From Nocardioides phosphati (GTDB lineage: Bacteria; Actinomycetota; Actinomycetes; Propionibacteriales; Nocardioidaceae), in contig NZ_BMNI01000005.1 of NCBI RefSeq assembly GCF_014646375.1, positions 170,281 through 234,280 on the forward strand: DNA of 64,000 nt. The letters run 5' to 3'. This document shows, in pieces, positions 29,066 through 37,957 of this stretch. Under the pieces are notes generated by a model, which was given only the letters and a program-made list of their open reading frames with translations, had not been told where the DNA came from and made no database searches. The stretch's first letter is position 1, and the number at the start of each line of letters is the position of its first letter. Made by a program: the position numbers and the translations under genes.

Positions 29066-30246
29066 TGCTTCGGCCCCCGGAGACGACGTCCGGCCCCTGC
29101 CTTCACCCGCGCCGCGAGGTAGCGCGACAGCTCCCGCGTGCTGATCGAATCGAGGTTCGGGTGCGCCCGCTCCTCCTCGAGCTCCTCGGTGAGCGCGCGG
29201 AGGCGGCGGCTGGCGACGAGGACGACGCCGGCGATGGCGTCGGCGGCCAGATCGGTGGAGAGCGTCTCGGGAGCGATCGACACACCGCTGCCGGGGACCT
29301 TCTCGAGGTGCTGCGGGTCGCCGATCACGTCGGCGCCGGAGGTCGTCAGGCGGCGCACGATCTCAGCCGCCTCCCTCTGCGCCTGCTCGGAGGCCCAGGC
29401 CGGCAGGGCCGCGCGGGCCTCGTCGGCCGGGGGAGTGCGGTTGCGCAGCAGGTGGCTGGCGAAGCCGAACCGGAAGAGCGTCGAGAACTCGCTCCAGGTC
29501 AGCTCGGGGCGCGTACGCCGGATCGCCTGCTGCAAGAGCTCGGCCTCGGGCACGGTCAGGCTGCGGTTGCTGAGCGGGGGCGTGCGTTGGGTGAGCATGC
29601 CCGGCTCGAGGTCGAGGAGCTCCTCGATGCTGCGCGGCAGGTGGGTCCGGTCGGTCTCGTCGAGGACGATGACGTGCACGCGGGACGGGTCGACCAGCGC
29701 ACTCCACTTCGCCACCAGCGTGGCCGGGTCGGCCCAGGACCAGAAGCCCTGGTGCCCGAGGACCGGCGTCGGCTCGGGGCGCTCGAACTGCTGGTGGAGC
29801 CAGCCGTCGAGGCCGCCGGTCTTGCCGTCGCGCAGCACCTGCTGCCAGGTCGAGAGCGCGATGGAGCCGGGGTTGCGTGCGGCGATGACGACGTGCAGCC
29901 GCCCGGTGCCGAGCCCGTCGACGATCCGCTTGCGCTGGGCCTCGCTGGCCAGCGCGAAGAACTCGCTGCTGATCACGACGCGCCCCTCGTGGGCCCGCGT
30001 GAGGTTGCAGAGCCGGTGCCAGCGCCACGACTCGGCGGCCTGGTTGTCGTTCTTCCAGCCACTCGGGTTGGCGGTCACCGCGCGTGCGGCGAGGTGATGG
30101 GCGCCACCCTCTCCGGGGTAGAGCACTCCCTGAGCGGCCATGTCCTCCCGCGCGTCCGCGAGGACGCCTTGGAGAGCCGTGGTGCCCGTCTTGTGGGGTC
30201 CGATGTGGAGAAGGATCGCGTCGGACGGCAGAGGGGACCCGGTCAT
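29062..30246 (-). CDS. Sulfotransferase-like protein of a surface-polymer cluster
   Basis: 394 residues. The N-terminal ILLHIGPHKTGTTALQ is the P-loop-like PAPS 5'-phosphosulfate-binding motif of sulfotransferases. VVIAARNPGSIALSTW fits the 3'-phosphate-binding segment. The remainder is helical with a basic C-terminus. It could sulfate a polysaccharide in the cytoplasm, but many bacterial proteins with this fold have no proven activity. It is first in a three- or four-gene minus-strand unit, coupled by GTGA to the acyltransferase. The ATG at 30246 immediately precedes the conserved core. Confidence 0.75.
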   Translation of the reverse strand: MTGSPLPSDAILLHIGPHKTGTTALQGVLADAREDMAAQGVLYPGEGGAHHLAARAVTANPSGWKNDNQAAESWRWHRLCNLTRAHEGRVVISSEFFALASEAQRKRIVDGLGTGRLHVVIAARNPGSIALSTWQQVLRDGKTGGLDGWLHQQFERPEPTPVLGHQGFWSWADPATLVAKWSALVDPSRVHVIVLDETDRTHLPRSIEELLDLEPGMLTQRTPPLSNRSLTVPEAELLQQAIRRTRPELTWSEFSTLFRFGFASHLLRNRTPPADEARAALPAWASEQAQREAAEIVRRLTTSGADVIGDPQHLEKVPGSGVSIAPETLSTDLAADAIAGVVLVASRRLRALTEELEEERAHPNLDSISTRELSRYLAARVKAGAGRRLRGPKQ

Positions 30247-30334
30247 GGGCGCCGATCCTAGTCGCGCAGGCTCCAGGAGGCATTTCGTGGACGGCGGCCC
30301 GAGGGGGCCCGTCCCTTTCCCGGTAGGGGCAGAA

Positions 30335-30395
30335 TGCAAAGGATATCCCGTATCTTTTGCACATTGAATTCGTTACGGTTTCACAAGAATTCAAT
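30335..30395. promoter_or_regulatory. Two dyads in the AT-rich lsr2 promoter region
   Basis: Dyad 1 has 11-bp arms at 30335-30345 and 30351-30361 with one mismatch and a 5-bp centre. Dyad 2 has perfect 9-bp arms at 30363-30371 and 30387-30395 (ATTGAATTC / GAATTCAAT). The region is markedly AT-rich against a ~72% GC background, as expected for Lsr2 binding. The -10 and -35 boxes are not clear. Regulation by Lsr2 itself or another repressor is inference. Confidence 0.5.
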
Positions 30396-30421
30396 TTCCT
30401 AAACTGAGGTGAATTTCCATC

Positions 30422-30745
30422 ATGGCGCAGAAGGTTTCCATCGTCCTGATCGACGACATCGACGGTGGTGATGCCGACGAGACCGTGAGCTTCGCGCTCG
30501 ATGGCACGTCGTACGAGATCGACCTGGCCTCGGCCAACGCCGCCCGCCTGCGCGAGGCGCTCGCGCCGTACGTCGGCCACGCCCGCAAGGTCGCGAGCGC
30601 CCGTCGTGGCGCTGCCAAGAAGAGCAGTGCTGCCGGCGGCACCCGTGACGTCCGCGACTGGGCACGCGCCAACGGCTGGCCCGACCTGGGCGACCGCGGC
30701 CGCGTCCCCGGCGAGGTGCAGCAGGCGTACGACGCGGCTCACTGA
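30422..30745 (+). CDS. lsr2: Lsr2 nucleoid-associated xenogeneic silencer
   Basis: 107 residues. The N-terminal dimerisation domain (MAQKVSIVLIDDIDGG, SFALDGTSYEIDL) and C-terminal DNA-binding domain with DVRDWARANGW and the RGR hook in GDRGRVPGEVQQAY are both complete. It bridges DNA and silences AT-rich, often horizontally acquired, genes by binding the minor groove. A GAGGTG element lies 11 nt before the ATG. It precedes clpC as in mycobacteria (Rv3597c-Rv3596c, from memory). The surface-polymer cassette lies directly upstream on the other strand. Confidence 0.96.
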   Translation: MAQKVSIVLIDDIDGGDADETVSFALDGTSYEIDLASANAARLREALAPYVGHARKVASARRGAAKKSSAAGGTRDVRDWARANGWPDLGDRGRVPGEVQQAYDAAH

Positions 30746-30746
30746 C

Positions 30747-30865
30747 CCGCCGAGGCGGCGTGAACCTGCTCCCGGAGACCGCCGAGGCGGCGTGAACCTG
30801 CTCCCGGAGACCGCCGAGGCGGCGTGAACCTGCTCCCGGAGACCGCCGAGGCGGCGTGAACCTGC
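30747..30865. repeat. 32-bp tandem direct repeat, 3.7 copies
   Basis: Units begin at 30747, 30779, 30811 and 30843; the last stops after 23 nt. Copies appear identical. Each contains CCGCCGAGGCGG, able to form a small hairpin. The 32-bp period is not a multiple of three and stop codons recur, so this is not protein coding. It begins 2 nt after the lsr2 stop codon and ends 5 nt before a ClgR-like box. It may act as a terminator array or a variable-number repeat. Confidence 0.85.
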
Positions 30866-30869
30866 AGCG

Positions 30870-30887
30870 TGTTCGCTGTCGGCGTAC
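30870..30887 (+). promoter_or_regulatory. ClgR-like operator upstream of clpC
   Basis: GTTCGC-N5-GCG at 30871-30884 fits the ClgR site described for Streptomyces. The 18-mer 30870-30887 fits the corynebacterial consensus WNNWCGCYNANRGCGWWS at all but one position. ClgR activates clp genes, and clpC starts 120 bp downstream. A -10-like TAGGGT (30914-30919) lies 27 bp further on, a sensible activator spacing. Match recalled from the literature, not searched. Confidence 0.55.
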
Positions 30888-31007
30888 GCGGTTCTGCTGC
30901 CGCGGGGAACACGTAGGGTGGAGTCGGACGTTGGTCCGGGCGTCTGTTCTTCTTCTCTGCATCCAGCGGGGGAGCGGCGGCAGGCCAGAATCAAGGGAGT
31001 GTGAGCG

Positions 31008-33536
31008 ATGTTCGAGCGGTTTACCGACCGTGCCCGCCGAGTGGTGGTGCTGGCCCAGGAAGAGGCCCGCATGCTCAGCCACAACTACATCGGCACCGAG
31101 CACATCCTGCTCGGCCTGATCCACGAGGGCGAGGGTGTCGCCGCGAAGGCGCTGGAGTCCCTCGACATCTCGCTCGAGGCGGTGCGCGCGCAGGTCGAGG
31201 AGATCATCGGCCAGGGCCAGCAGGCGCCGTCGGGGCACATCCCGTTCACGCCGCGCGCCAAGAAGGTCCTCGAGCTCTCGCTGCGCGAGGCGCTGCAGCT
31301 GGGCCACTCCTACATCGGCACCGAGCACATCCTGCTCGGCCTGATCCGCGAGGGGGAGGGCGTCGCCGCCCAGGTGCTGCAGAAGCTCGGCGCCGACCTC
31401 AACCGGGTCCGCCAGCAGGTCATCCAGCTGCTCTCCGGCTTCCAGGGCAAGGAGGCTGCCGCTGCGGGCGCCCCGACCCAGTCCGGCGACGCGCCGTCGT
31501 CCTCGATGGTCCTGGACCAGTTCGGCCGCAACCTCACGCAGGCTGCCCGCGAGGGCAAGCTCGACCCGATCATCGGTCGTGAGGTCCAGATCGAGCGCGT
31601 CATGCAGGTGCTCAGCCGTCGCACGAAGAACAACCCGGTGCTGATCGGCGAGCCCGGCGTGGGCAAGACGTCGGTCGTCGAGGGCCTGGCCCAGGACATC
31701 GTCAAGGGCAACGTCCCCGAGACGCTCAAGGACAAGCACATCTACACGCTCGACCTCGGTGCGCTGGTGGCCGGCTCGCGCTACCGCGGTGACTTCGAGG
31801 AGCGCCTGAAGAAGGTGCTCAAGGAGATCAAGACCCGCGGCGACATCATCCTCTTCATCGACGAGATCCACACGCTCGTCGGTGCCGGAGCTGCTGAGGG
31901 CGCGATCGACGCCGCCTCGATCCTGAAGCCCATGCTCGCGCGTGGTGAGCTCCAGACGATCGGCGCGACCACCCTCGACGAGTACCGCAAGCACCTCGAG
32001 AAGGACGCCGCGCTCGAGCGCCGCTTCCAGCCGATCCAGGTGCCCGAGCCGTCGATCGCCGAGACGATCGAGATGCTCAAGGGCCTGCGTGACCGCTACG
32101 AGGCGCACCACCGCGTGACGATCACCGACGAGGCGCTGGTCTCTGCTGCGACCCTCGCCGACCGCTACATCTCCGACCGCTTCCTGCCGGACAAGGCGAT
32201 CGACCTCATCGACGAGGCGGGCTCGCGCCTGCGCATCCGTCGCATGACCGCCCCGCCGGACCTCCGCGAGTTCGACGAGAAGATCGCCGACGTCCGCCAG
32301 CGCAAGGAGGCCGCGATCGACGGCCAGGACTTCGAGGCGGCCGCTGCCCTCCGCGACGAGGAGAAGCAGCTCATCGGGCGCAAGGCCGAGCGCGAGAAGC
32401 AGTGGCGCGCCGGTGACATGGACGTCGTGGCCGAGGTCGACGAGGAGCTCATCGCCGAGGTCCTCGCCGTCGCGACCGGCATCCCGATCGTGAAGCTCTC
32501 CGAGGAGGAGTCGACCCGGCTGCTCAAGATGGAGGACGAGCTGCACAAGCGCGTCATCGGGCAGGAGGAGGCCGTCAAGGCACTCTCCCGCGCCATCCGG
32601 CGTACGCGTGCGGGCCTGAAGGACCCCAAGCGCCCCGGCGGCTCGTTCATCTTCGCCGGTCCGTCCGGTGTCGGTAAGACGTGGCTGTCGAAGACGCTGG
32701 CCGAGTTCCTCTTCGGCGACGAGGACGCGCTCATCCAGCTCGACATGTCGGAGTTCTCCGAGAAGCACACGGTCTCGCGCCTGTTCGGCTCGCCTCCGGG
32801 CTACGTCGGCTACGAAGAGGGCGGCCAGCTCACCGAGAAGGTGCGCCGCAAGCCGTTCTCCGTCGTCCTCTTCGACGAGGTGGAGAAGGCCCACCCGGAC
32901 ATCTTCAACTCGCTGCTGCAGATCCTCGAGGAAGGTCGCCTGACCGACTCGCAGGGCCGCGTGGTCGACTTCAAGAACACCGTCATCATCATGACCACGA
33001 ACCTCGGTTCGCGTGACATCAGCAAGGGCGTCTCGCTCGGCTTCCAGCAGGGCAGCGACACCGCCGGCACCTACGACCGGATGAAGGCGAAGGTCTCGGA
33101 GGAGCTCAAGCAGCACTTCCGCCCCGAGTTCCTCAACCGTGTCGACGAGATCATCGTGTTCCCGCCGCTGACGCAGGAGCAGATCATCGCGATGGTCGAC
33201 AACATGATCGCGTCGGTCGAGAAGCGCCTCAAGGACCGCGACATGTCCCTGGAGCTGACCACGGCCGCGAAGGAGCTCCTCGCCAAGCGGGGCTTCGATC
33301 CGGTGCTCGGCGCGCGTCCGCTGCGCCGGACGGTCCAGCGCGAGATCGAGGACGTCCTCGCCGAGAAGATGCTCTTCGGCGAGATCGGCCCCGGTCAGAT
33401 CGTCCTGGTCGACGCCACGGGCGAGGGGCCGACCGCGACCTTCACCTTCCAGGGTCAGAAGGTCTCGGCCGTCCCGGACGTCCCGCCGCTGGAGACGACC
33501 AACGAGGCTCCGGCTTCGGACTCCGACGCCGGCTGA
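31008..33536 (+). CDS. clpC: ATP-dependent Clp protease ATP-binding subunit ClpC
   Basis: 842 residues. Two N-terminal Clp repeats ([20 protein letters not shown]), AAA-1 with Walker [14 protein letters not shown] at about residue 213, a UVR/middle-domain coiled coil ([20 protein letters not shown]), and AAA-2 with [12 protein letters not shown] at about 550. It unfolds substrates for ClpP. The ATG at 31008 has AAGGGAG 8 nt upstream. A ClgR-like site upstream suggests stress induction. A strong hairpin terminator follows at 33571-33606. Confidence 0.97.
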   Translation: MFERFTDRARRVVVLAQEEARMLSHNYIGTEHILLGLIHEGEGVAAKALESLDISLEAVRAQVEEIIGQGQQAPSGHIPFTPRAKKVLELSLREALQLGHSYIGTEHILLGLIREGEGVAAQVLQKLGADLNRVRQQVIQLLSGFQGKEAAAAGAPTQSGDAPSSSMVLDQFGRNLTQAAREGKLDPIIGREVQIERVMQVLSRRTKNNPVLIGEPGVGKTSVVEGLAQDIVKGNVPETLKDKHIYTLDLGALVAGSRYRGDFEERLKKVLKEIKTRGDIILFIDEIHTLVGAGAAEGAIDAASILKPMLARGELQTIGATTLDEYRKHLEKDAALERRFQPIQVPEPSIAETIEMLKGLRDRYEAHHRVTITDEALVSAATLADRYISDRFLPDKAIDLIDEAGSRLRIRRMTAPPDLREFDEKIADVRQRKEAAIDGQDFEAAAALRDEEKQLIGRKAEREKQWRAGDMDVVAEVDEELIAEVLAVATGIPIVKLSEEESTRLLKMEDELHKRVIGQEEAVKALSRAIRRTRAGLKDPKRPGGSFIFAGPSGVGKTWLSKTLAEFLFGDEDALIQLDMSEFSEKHTVSRLFGSPPGYVGYEEGGQLTEKVRRKPFSVVLFDEVEKAHPDIFNSLLQILEEGRLTDSQGRVVDFKNTVIIMTTNLGSRDISKGVSLGFQQGSDTAGTYDRMKAKVSEELKQHFRPEFLNRVDEIIVFPPLTQEQIIAMVDNMIASVEKRLKDRDMSLELTTAAKELLAKRGFDPVLGARPLRRTVQREIEDVLAEKMLFGEIGPGQIVLVDATGEGPTATFTFQGQKVSAVPDVPPLETTNEAPASDSDAG

Positions 33537-33570
33537 CCCCGCCCCCGCCGTACGGCGGGGAGATGCGCTG

Positions 33571-33606
33571 CGACGGCCCCGTTCCCGTGAGGGAGCGGGG
33601 CCGTCG
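33571..33606. terminator. Strong hairpin terminator between convergent genes
   Basis: 16-bp arms 33571-33586 and 33591-33606 with one wobble pair and a GTGA loop. It lies 35 nt after the clpC stop and 5 nt before the end of the convergent acyltransferase gene, so it can serve both. Confidence 0.8.
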
Positions 33607-33611
33607 TGCGT

Positions 33612-34619
33612 TCAGACCAGGATCTTGCGGAGCGGGGTTCGCTGGATCAGGAGCCCGGTCGCGACCGCGCAGGTGAAGGCGACGACTGCGCGCACGGCGG
33701 GTGCGAGCCCCGGGTGCACGAGGAGCGCGAGCACCCCGAACAGCATGTGCGCCATCAGCACCGGGACGGAGACCTCCGCGATCGCCGTCACGGCCCGGCG
33801 TGCCGCCCGCGGCAGCAGCGGAGCCGCGACCTCGCACGTCCAGGTGAGGCCGATGCCGATCGCGACCGCGACGCAGAGGGAGACGACCGGAGTGCCGAGG
33901 TAGGCCTTCTTGAGGTCGACGACGTCGTAGAGGTGCTGGCTCGCTCCGAGCAGGCCGAGGGTGGCGAGGGCGGCGCCGATCACGCCGCGCCAGCGGAGGC
34001 GACGGCTCAGCCTCCACGCGCCGAAGCCCACCGCGATCAGCAGCGTCCCGACGAGCCCGGGGCCGATGGACAGCGGCCAGCCCGCCAGCTCCTCCGGGTC
34101 GAGAGTGGCGGCAACCGTGGCAGCGACGCCGACCCCGATCGTCAGCCACCAGGAGAAGCGGGCCGTCACCAGCACGACCGCCACCGCCGTCGCGAAGGCG
34201 GTCAGGAAGTAGTACGGGCCCGTGATGCCGATCAGGCTCGTTCCGCCGTGGAGGCCGTCGAGGAGCAGGTCGTGCATGGAGACCGGGCGGTCGCGGTACC
34301 TCAGCACGAGCCACGTGGCGAGCAGGCCGATCGGGAGCCATGCGACGTACGGGACGAGCACCCTGCGGCTGCGGCGCACGACCTCGCCCGCCACCCCCGT
34401 CGACGGCTGTCGCCACAGGTAGCCCGAGAGCAGGAAGAAGACCGGGACGTGCCAGGAGAAGGTGAACGGCCTGAGCGAGAAGTCCATGTGGCCCCAGACG
34501 ACCGCGGCCAGCGCGAGGCACCGGACCAGGTCGATCCCGACGTTGCGGGGCCGGACTGCCCGGCTTGCCGGCGCCGGCGGTGCCTCGGCTGCCGACGGGC
34601 TCTGCATGGGGTGATCCAT
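33612..34619 (-). CDS. Acyltransferase family 3 membrane protein
   Basis: 335 residues with about ten TM helices. Acyltransferase-3 features are NVGIDLVRCLALAAVVWGH (with the His that often acts in catalysis) and FSWHVPVFFLLSGYLW. There is no SGNH domain, unlike the protein at 26972-29065. The ATG at 34619 is chosen because AGGA lies about 7 nt upstream; a longer reading to 34658 adds a Ser/Thr-rich stretch. Probably O-acylates a surface carbohydrate or lipid; substrate unknown. Confidence 0.82.
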   Translation of the reverse strand: MDHPMQSPSAAEAPPAPASRAVRPRNVGIDLVRCLALAAVVWGHMDFSLRPFTFSWHVPVFFLLSGYLWRQPSTGVAGEVVRRSRRVLVPYVAWLPIGLLATWLVLRYRDRPVSMHDLLLDGLHGGTSLIGITGPYYFLTAFATAVAVVLVTARFSWWLTIGVGVAATVAATLDPEELAGWPLSIGPGLVGTLLIAVGFGAWRLSRRLRWRGVIGAALATLGLLGASQHLYDVVDLKKAYLGTPVVSLCVAVAIGIGLTWTCEVAAPLLPRAARRAVTAIAEVSVPVLMAHMLFGVLALLVHPGLAPAVRAVVAFTCAVATGLLIQRTPLRKILV

Positions 34620-34682
34620 CACCGTTCCTGTCGATCGCGGCGCGCTGTGCGCTGCCAAGCCTAGGAGTCGTCGCTCCCGGCC

Positions 34683-35549
34683 TCAGGGGAGGGCGTAGTA
34701 GCCGGGCTCCGGCTCGACCAGCAGTCCGTCGGTGAGCAGGCCGGCGAGGGCCCGGTCGCGCTGCTCGGCCAGGTGCCACTCGGCCTCGAGGCGGCCGCGG
34801 GGGACCGCGCCGTCGGCGTCGCGGACGACGCCCAGGAGACGCCCGCGGCACTGCCGGTCCGTGCCGGCGTAGTCCTGCACCTTCCGCGCCGGTCCGTCGT
34901 ACGCCGGTCGCCCAGCGGCGTGCCAGGCGCACAGGTCGACGACGGGGCACCGTTCGCAGGCCGGGCGGGCGGCGGTGCAGACGACGGCGCCGAGCTCCAT
35001 GGTCGCGACCGCCCAGACGGCGGCGTCCTCGTCGGCGTCGGGGAGCACCGAGCCGGCGAGCTCGCGTTCGGCCTTGTTGACCGCCGGGGCAGGGAACTCG
35101 GCGCCGGCGAGGGTGCGGGCGAGCACGCGCCGGACGTTGGTGTCGAGCACGACGTGGCGGCGCCCGAAGGCGAAGGAGGCGATCGCGGCGGCGGTGTAGT
35201 CGCCGACGCCGGGCAGCGCGAGCAGCTCGTCGTACGTGTCGGGCACGATGCCGCCGTGCGCATCGCGGATCACCGTGGCCGCTGCGTGGAGCCGGAGCGC
35301 CCTGCGGGGGTAGCCGAGCCGCCCCCACGCCCGGACCGCCTCGCCGGCCGGCTCGTCGGCCAGCGCCGTCGGCGTGGGCCACCGCTCGAGCCAGGCCTCG
35401 TGGACCGGGAGGACCCGCACCACCGGCGTCTGCTGCAGCATGAACTCCGAGACCATCACCGACCACGCGCTGGTGCCCGGACGGCGCCACGGCAGGTCGC
35501 GCTGGTGCTCGGCGTACCACCTGAGCACGGGCTGGTGGAGGTCACTCAT
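34683..35549 (-). CDS. mutY: A/G-specific adenine DNA glycosylase
   Basis: 288 residues. It removes adenine mispaired with 8-oxoguanine. Helix-hairpin-helix LPGVGDYTAAAIASFAFG is followed by the catalytic Asp in VVLDTNVRRVLAR. The catalytic Glu is in VSEFMLQQT. Four cluster Cys show C-x6-C-x2-C-x5-C spacing (CTAARPACERCPVVDLC). The C-terminal NUDIX-like 8-oxoG recognition domain of long MutYs is reduced, as in other actinobacteria. A TAGGCT at 35559-35564 lies 9 nt before the start, a looser promoter match than seen for other genes here. Confidence 0.94.
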   Translation of the reverse strand: MSDLHQPVLRWYAEHQRDLPWRRPGTSAWSVMVSEFMLQQTPVVRVLPVHEAWLERWPTPTALADEPAGEAVRAWGRLGYPRRALRLHAAATVIRDAHGGIVPDTYDELLALPGVGDYTAAAIASFAFGRRHVVLDTNVRRVLARTLAGAEFPAPAVNKAERELAGSVLPDADEDAAVWAVATMELGAVVCTAARPACERCPVVDLCAWHAAGRPAYDGPARKVQDYAGTDRQCRGRLLGVVRDADGAVPRGRLEAEWHLAEQRDRALAGLLTDGLLVEPEPGYYALP

Positions 35550-35668
35550 GGCGCAGCCAGCCTAGAGCGTGTCTGACAAGCCCTGCGCCGGTGGGGCGCT
35601 GCTCACAACGGGCGGGCGCCCCGCGTGGCTCACGGATTCACGACCGGCCGCTGGTTACCGTTCTCGGC

Positions 35669-36433
35669 ATGAGCATGGCACCCCGCGGACCGCTTCCCGC
35701 CCGCGTCTACTGGGTCCGCCGCGGGATCCTGATCGGGGTCGCGCTGCTCCTCGTGCTCGTCATCGGCAAGCTCCTCACCGGCGGCAGCGACGGCTCCGAG
35801 AAGCCGAAGGCCGACGCCGGCAAGGCCGCGCTCGTCGGCGGCCGGACCTCGACGTCGGCGACGCCCACCGGCACGCCCACGGACGTCGTCACGCCGAGCA
35901 ACGGCAAGGGGCTCCCGCTCGCCGAGCCGTCGGGTCCCTGCGACCCCGAGAACGTCACGATCACGCCGTCCGGCGGCAAGCGCCCCAACGACGGCAGGGT
36001 CGAGATGCCCCTGGTGGTCAGCACCACCGAGGAGGCGTGCACGTTCGCCTTCTCGCCGCAGTCCGTCGCGGTCAAGATCACCTCCGGCGCCGACAGCATC
36101 TGGTCCACCCAGCAGTGCGACGTGCTGCCCACCGCGGACCTCGTCGTCCGCGCGGTGAAGCCGGCCCGGGTGACCTTCGTCTGGAACGGTCACCGCGCCG
36201 ACGACACGTGCTCGCGGGCTGCTGACTGGGCGGGCATCGGGTCGTACCACGCGATCGCGGCGACCCTCGGCGGCGAGCCGACCGACACCCAGTTCGAGCT
36301 GACCGGGCCGCCCGAGGTCGTCGTCACCAAGACCGCGAAGCCGAAGCCGACCCCCACGCCGACGGCGAGCGCCACCGCGAGCGGCACCACGACCAAGGCC
36401 AGCACGCAGGGCGGAGACCCGCGCCAGCCCTGA
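35669..36433 (+). CDS. Single-pass membrane-anchored extracytoplasmic protein, unknown
   Basis: 254 residues. A short basic N-terminus, one TM helix (GILIGVALLLVLVIGKLL), a Ser/Thr/Pro-rich spacer, then a beta-rich domain with three paired-looking Cys (GPCDPENVTI, EEACTFAF, TQQCDVLP, plus DDTCSRAADW). It ends in a Lys/Pro/Thr-rich low-complexity tail. The middle domain resembles exported Ig-like folds but I do not recognise a family. -10-like TACCGT (35656-35661) is 7 nt before the ATG, so leaderless. Divergent from mutY. Confidence 0.7.
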   Translation: MSMAPRGPLPARVYWVRRGILIGVALLLVLVIGKLLTGGSDGSEKPKADAGKAALVGGRTSTSATPTGTPTDVVTPSNGKGLPLAEPSGPCDPENVTITPSGGKRPNDGRVEMPLVVSTTEEACTFAFSPQSVAVKITSGADSIWSTQQCDVLPTADLVVRAVKPARVTFVWNGHRADDTCSRAADWAGIGSYHAIAATLGGEPTDTQFELTGPPEVVVTKTAKPKPTPTPTASATASGTTTKASTQGGDPRQP

Positions 36434-36469
36434 CGGTGCCAGCGCTGCCCCGGGCCAGCCTGGACCCGG

Positions 36470-36505
36470 CCGGCTCCCGAGCGCCCTGAGCCGGTGCAGG
36501 CTCAG
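36470..36505. terminator. Overlapping inverted repeats between convergent genes
   Basis: Two alternative 7-bp stems, 36470-36476 with 36488-36494, and 36486-36492 with 36499-36505, lie between the unknown membrane protein and the end of ugd. The second overlaps the ugd stop codon. Probable weak bidirectional terminator; no U tract. Confidence 0.35.
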
Positions 36506-37824
36506 CCCACGGTGGGGCGGCCGAGCGAGCGTACGGTCCACCCCGCGTCGGCGTACGCCGCGAGGTCGAGGCAGTTGCGCCCGTCGATCATGCGCTTGCC
36601 GGCCACGACGGCCCCGAGTGCGACCGGGTCGACGGAGCGGTACTCGAGCCACTCGGTGAGGTGCAGCACGAGGTCGGCGCCCTCGCAGGCGGCCTCGATC
36701 GTGTCGGCGTACTCGAGCTCGGGGTGCTTCTTGCGCGCCGGCGGGATCGCCTCGGGGTCGTGGACGACGACACGCACGCCCTTCTCGTGGAGGGTGGCGG
36801 CGATCTCCAGCGCGGGGCTGTCGCGAATGTCGTCGCTGTTCGGCTTGAACGCGGCGCCCAGGACGGCGACCCGCTTGCCGGGCAGGCGGCCACCCAGTTC
36901 GGCGCGGGCGATCTTGATGACCCGCTTGCGGCGACGGATGTTGATCCGGTCGATCTCGTGGAGGAAGCGGAGGGCGTCCTTGACGCCGAGTTCCTCGGCG
37001 CGGGCGCGGAAGGCCCGGATGTCCTTCGGCAGGCAGCCGCCACCGAAGCCGACGCCGGCGTTGAGGAACCTGCGCCCGATCCGGGCGTCGAAGCCGATCG
37101 CGTCGGCGAGCGTGACCACGTCGGCGCCGGTGACGTCGCAGAGCTCGGCCATCGCGTTGATGAACGAGATCTTCGTGGCGAGGAAGCTGTTGGCCGCGAC
37201 CTTGACCAGCTCGGCGGTGGGGAAGTCCGTGACGATGACCGGGCAGCCGCCCGCGATCGGCTGCGCGTAGACCTCGCGCAGCAGGGCCTCGGCCCGCTCG
37301 GAGAGGACGCCGAGCACCAGGCGGTCGGGCTCGATCGTGTCCTTGACCGCGAAGCCCTCGCGGAGGAACTCCGGGTTCCACGCGACCTCCACCGCCTCGC
37401 CCGCTGGAGCGGTGGTGCGCAGGATCTCCTGCAGCCGCTCCGCGGTGCCGACGGGCACGGTCGACTTGCCGACCACGAGGGTGGGACGGTCGAGGTACGG
37501 CGCCAGCGCGGCGACGGCGCCCTCGACGTACGAGAGGTCGGCGCCCATGCCGTCGGCACGCTGCGGCGTGCCGACGCAGACGAAGTGGACGTCGCCGAAC
37601 GCTGCGGCCTCGGCCATGTCGTCCGTGAACCGGAGGCGGCCGGACTCGACCTGCTCGACGAGCAGCTCGGGGAGGTCCGGCTCGAAGAAGGGGAGGACGC
37701 CGCGCTCGAGCGCGGAGCGGCGGGCGGGGTCGATCTCGACGCCCAGCACCTCGAAGCCGAGGGAGGCGAGACAGGCGGCGTGGGTGGCGCCGAGGTAGCC
37801 ACAGCCGATGACGGTGATCTTCAC
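36502..37824 (-). CDS. ugd: UDP-glucose 6-dehydrogenase family protein
   Basis: 440 residues. N-terminal NAD domain MKITVIGCGYLGATHAAC, CVGTPQ and KSTVPVGT motifs, and the catalytic Cys in GVGFGGGCLPKDIRAF. It oxidises UDP-glucose to UDP-glucuronate, a precursor for surface polysaccharides. UDP-ManNAc dehydrogenase is a less likely alternative. GTG start at 37824 with a -10-like TACCGT (37832-37837) 7 nt upstream. Divergent from the GT2 paralogue at 37958. Confidence 0.9.
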   Translation of the reverse strand: MKITVIGCGYLGATHAACLASLGFEVLGVEIDPARRSALERGVLPFFEPDLPELLVEQVESGRLRFTDDMAEAAAFGDVHFVCVGTPQRADGMGADLSYVEGAVAALAPYLDRPTLVVGKSTVPVGTAERLQEILRTTAPAGEAVEVAWNPEFLREGFAVKDTIEPDRLVLGVLSERAEALLREVYAQPIAGGCPVIVTDFPTAELVKVAANSFLATKISFINAMAELCDVTGADVVTLADAIGFDARIGRRFLNAGVGFGGGCLPKDIRAFRARAEELGVKDALRFLHEIDRINIRRRKRVIKIARAELGGRLPGKRVAVLGAAFKPNSDDIRDSPALEIAATLHEKGVRVVVHDPEAIPPARKKHPELEYADTIEAACEGADLVLHLTEWLEYRSVDPVALGAVVAGKRMIDGRNCLDLAAYADAGWTVRSLGRPTVG

Positions 37825-37957
37825 GGCATCGACGGTAAGTGCGCGAAAAGGCGGCGCCCGACCAGATCCGGCGAACCTAGCAACCGTTCATCAAGCCGTC
37901 ATCGAGGTCTCCCTCAACGGTGGTCGTCGCGCCACCGGGCGCCGTCGCAATGGAGAC

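Noticed and set aside
22044..30246. Recent mobile island
   Set aside because: No integrase, transposase, flanking repeats or tRNA target, and GC content looks like the surroundings. An old insertion or lineage-specific gene set fits better.
29063..30339. Longer N-terminus for the sulfotransferase-like protein (to 30339)
   Set aside because: The extra 31 residues are not like the family, which begins just before HIGPHKTGTT, and the extension runs into the lsr2 promoter region.
30747..30865. CRISPR array
   Set aside because: The 32-bp units abut directly with no unique spacers, and no cas genes are present.
35559..35582. PafBC-type damage promoter for mutY (TTGTCAG ... TAGGCT on the minus strand)
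   Set aside because: The distance to the -10 is two bases shorter than the consensus and the second half of the upstream motif does not match, unlike the radA site.
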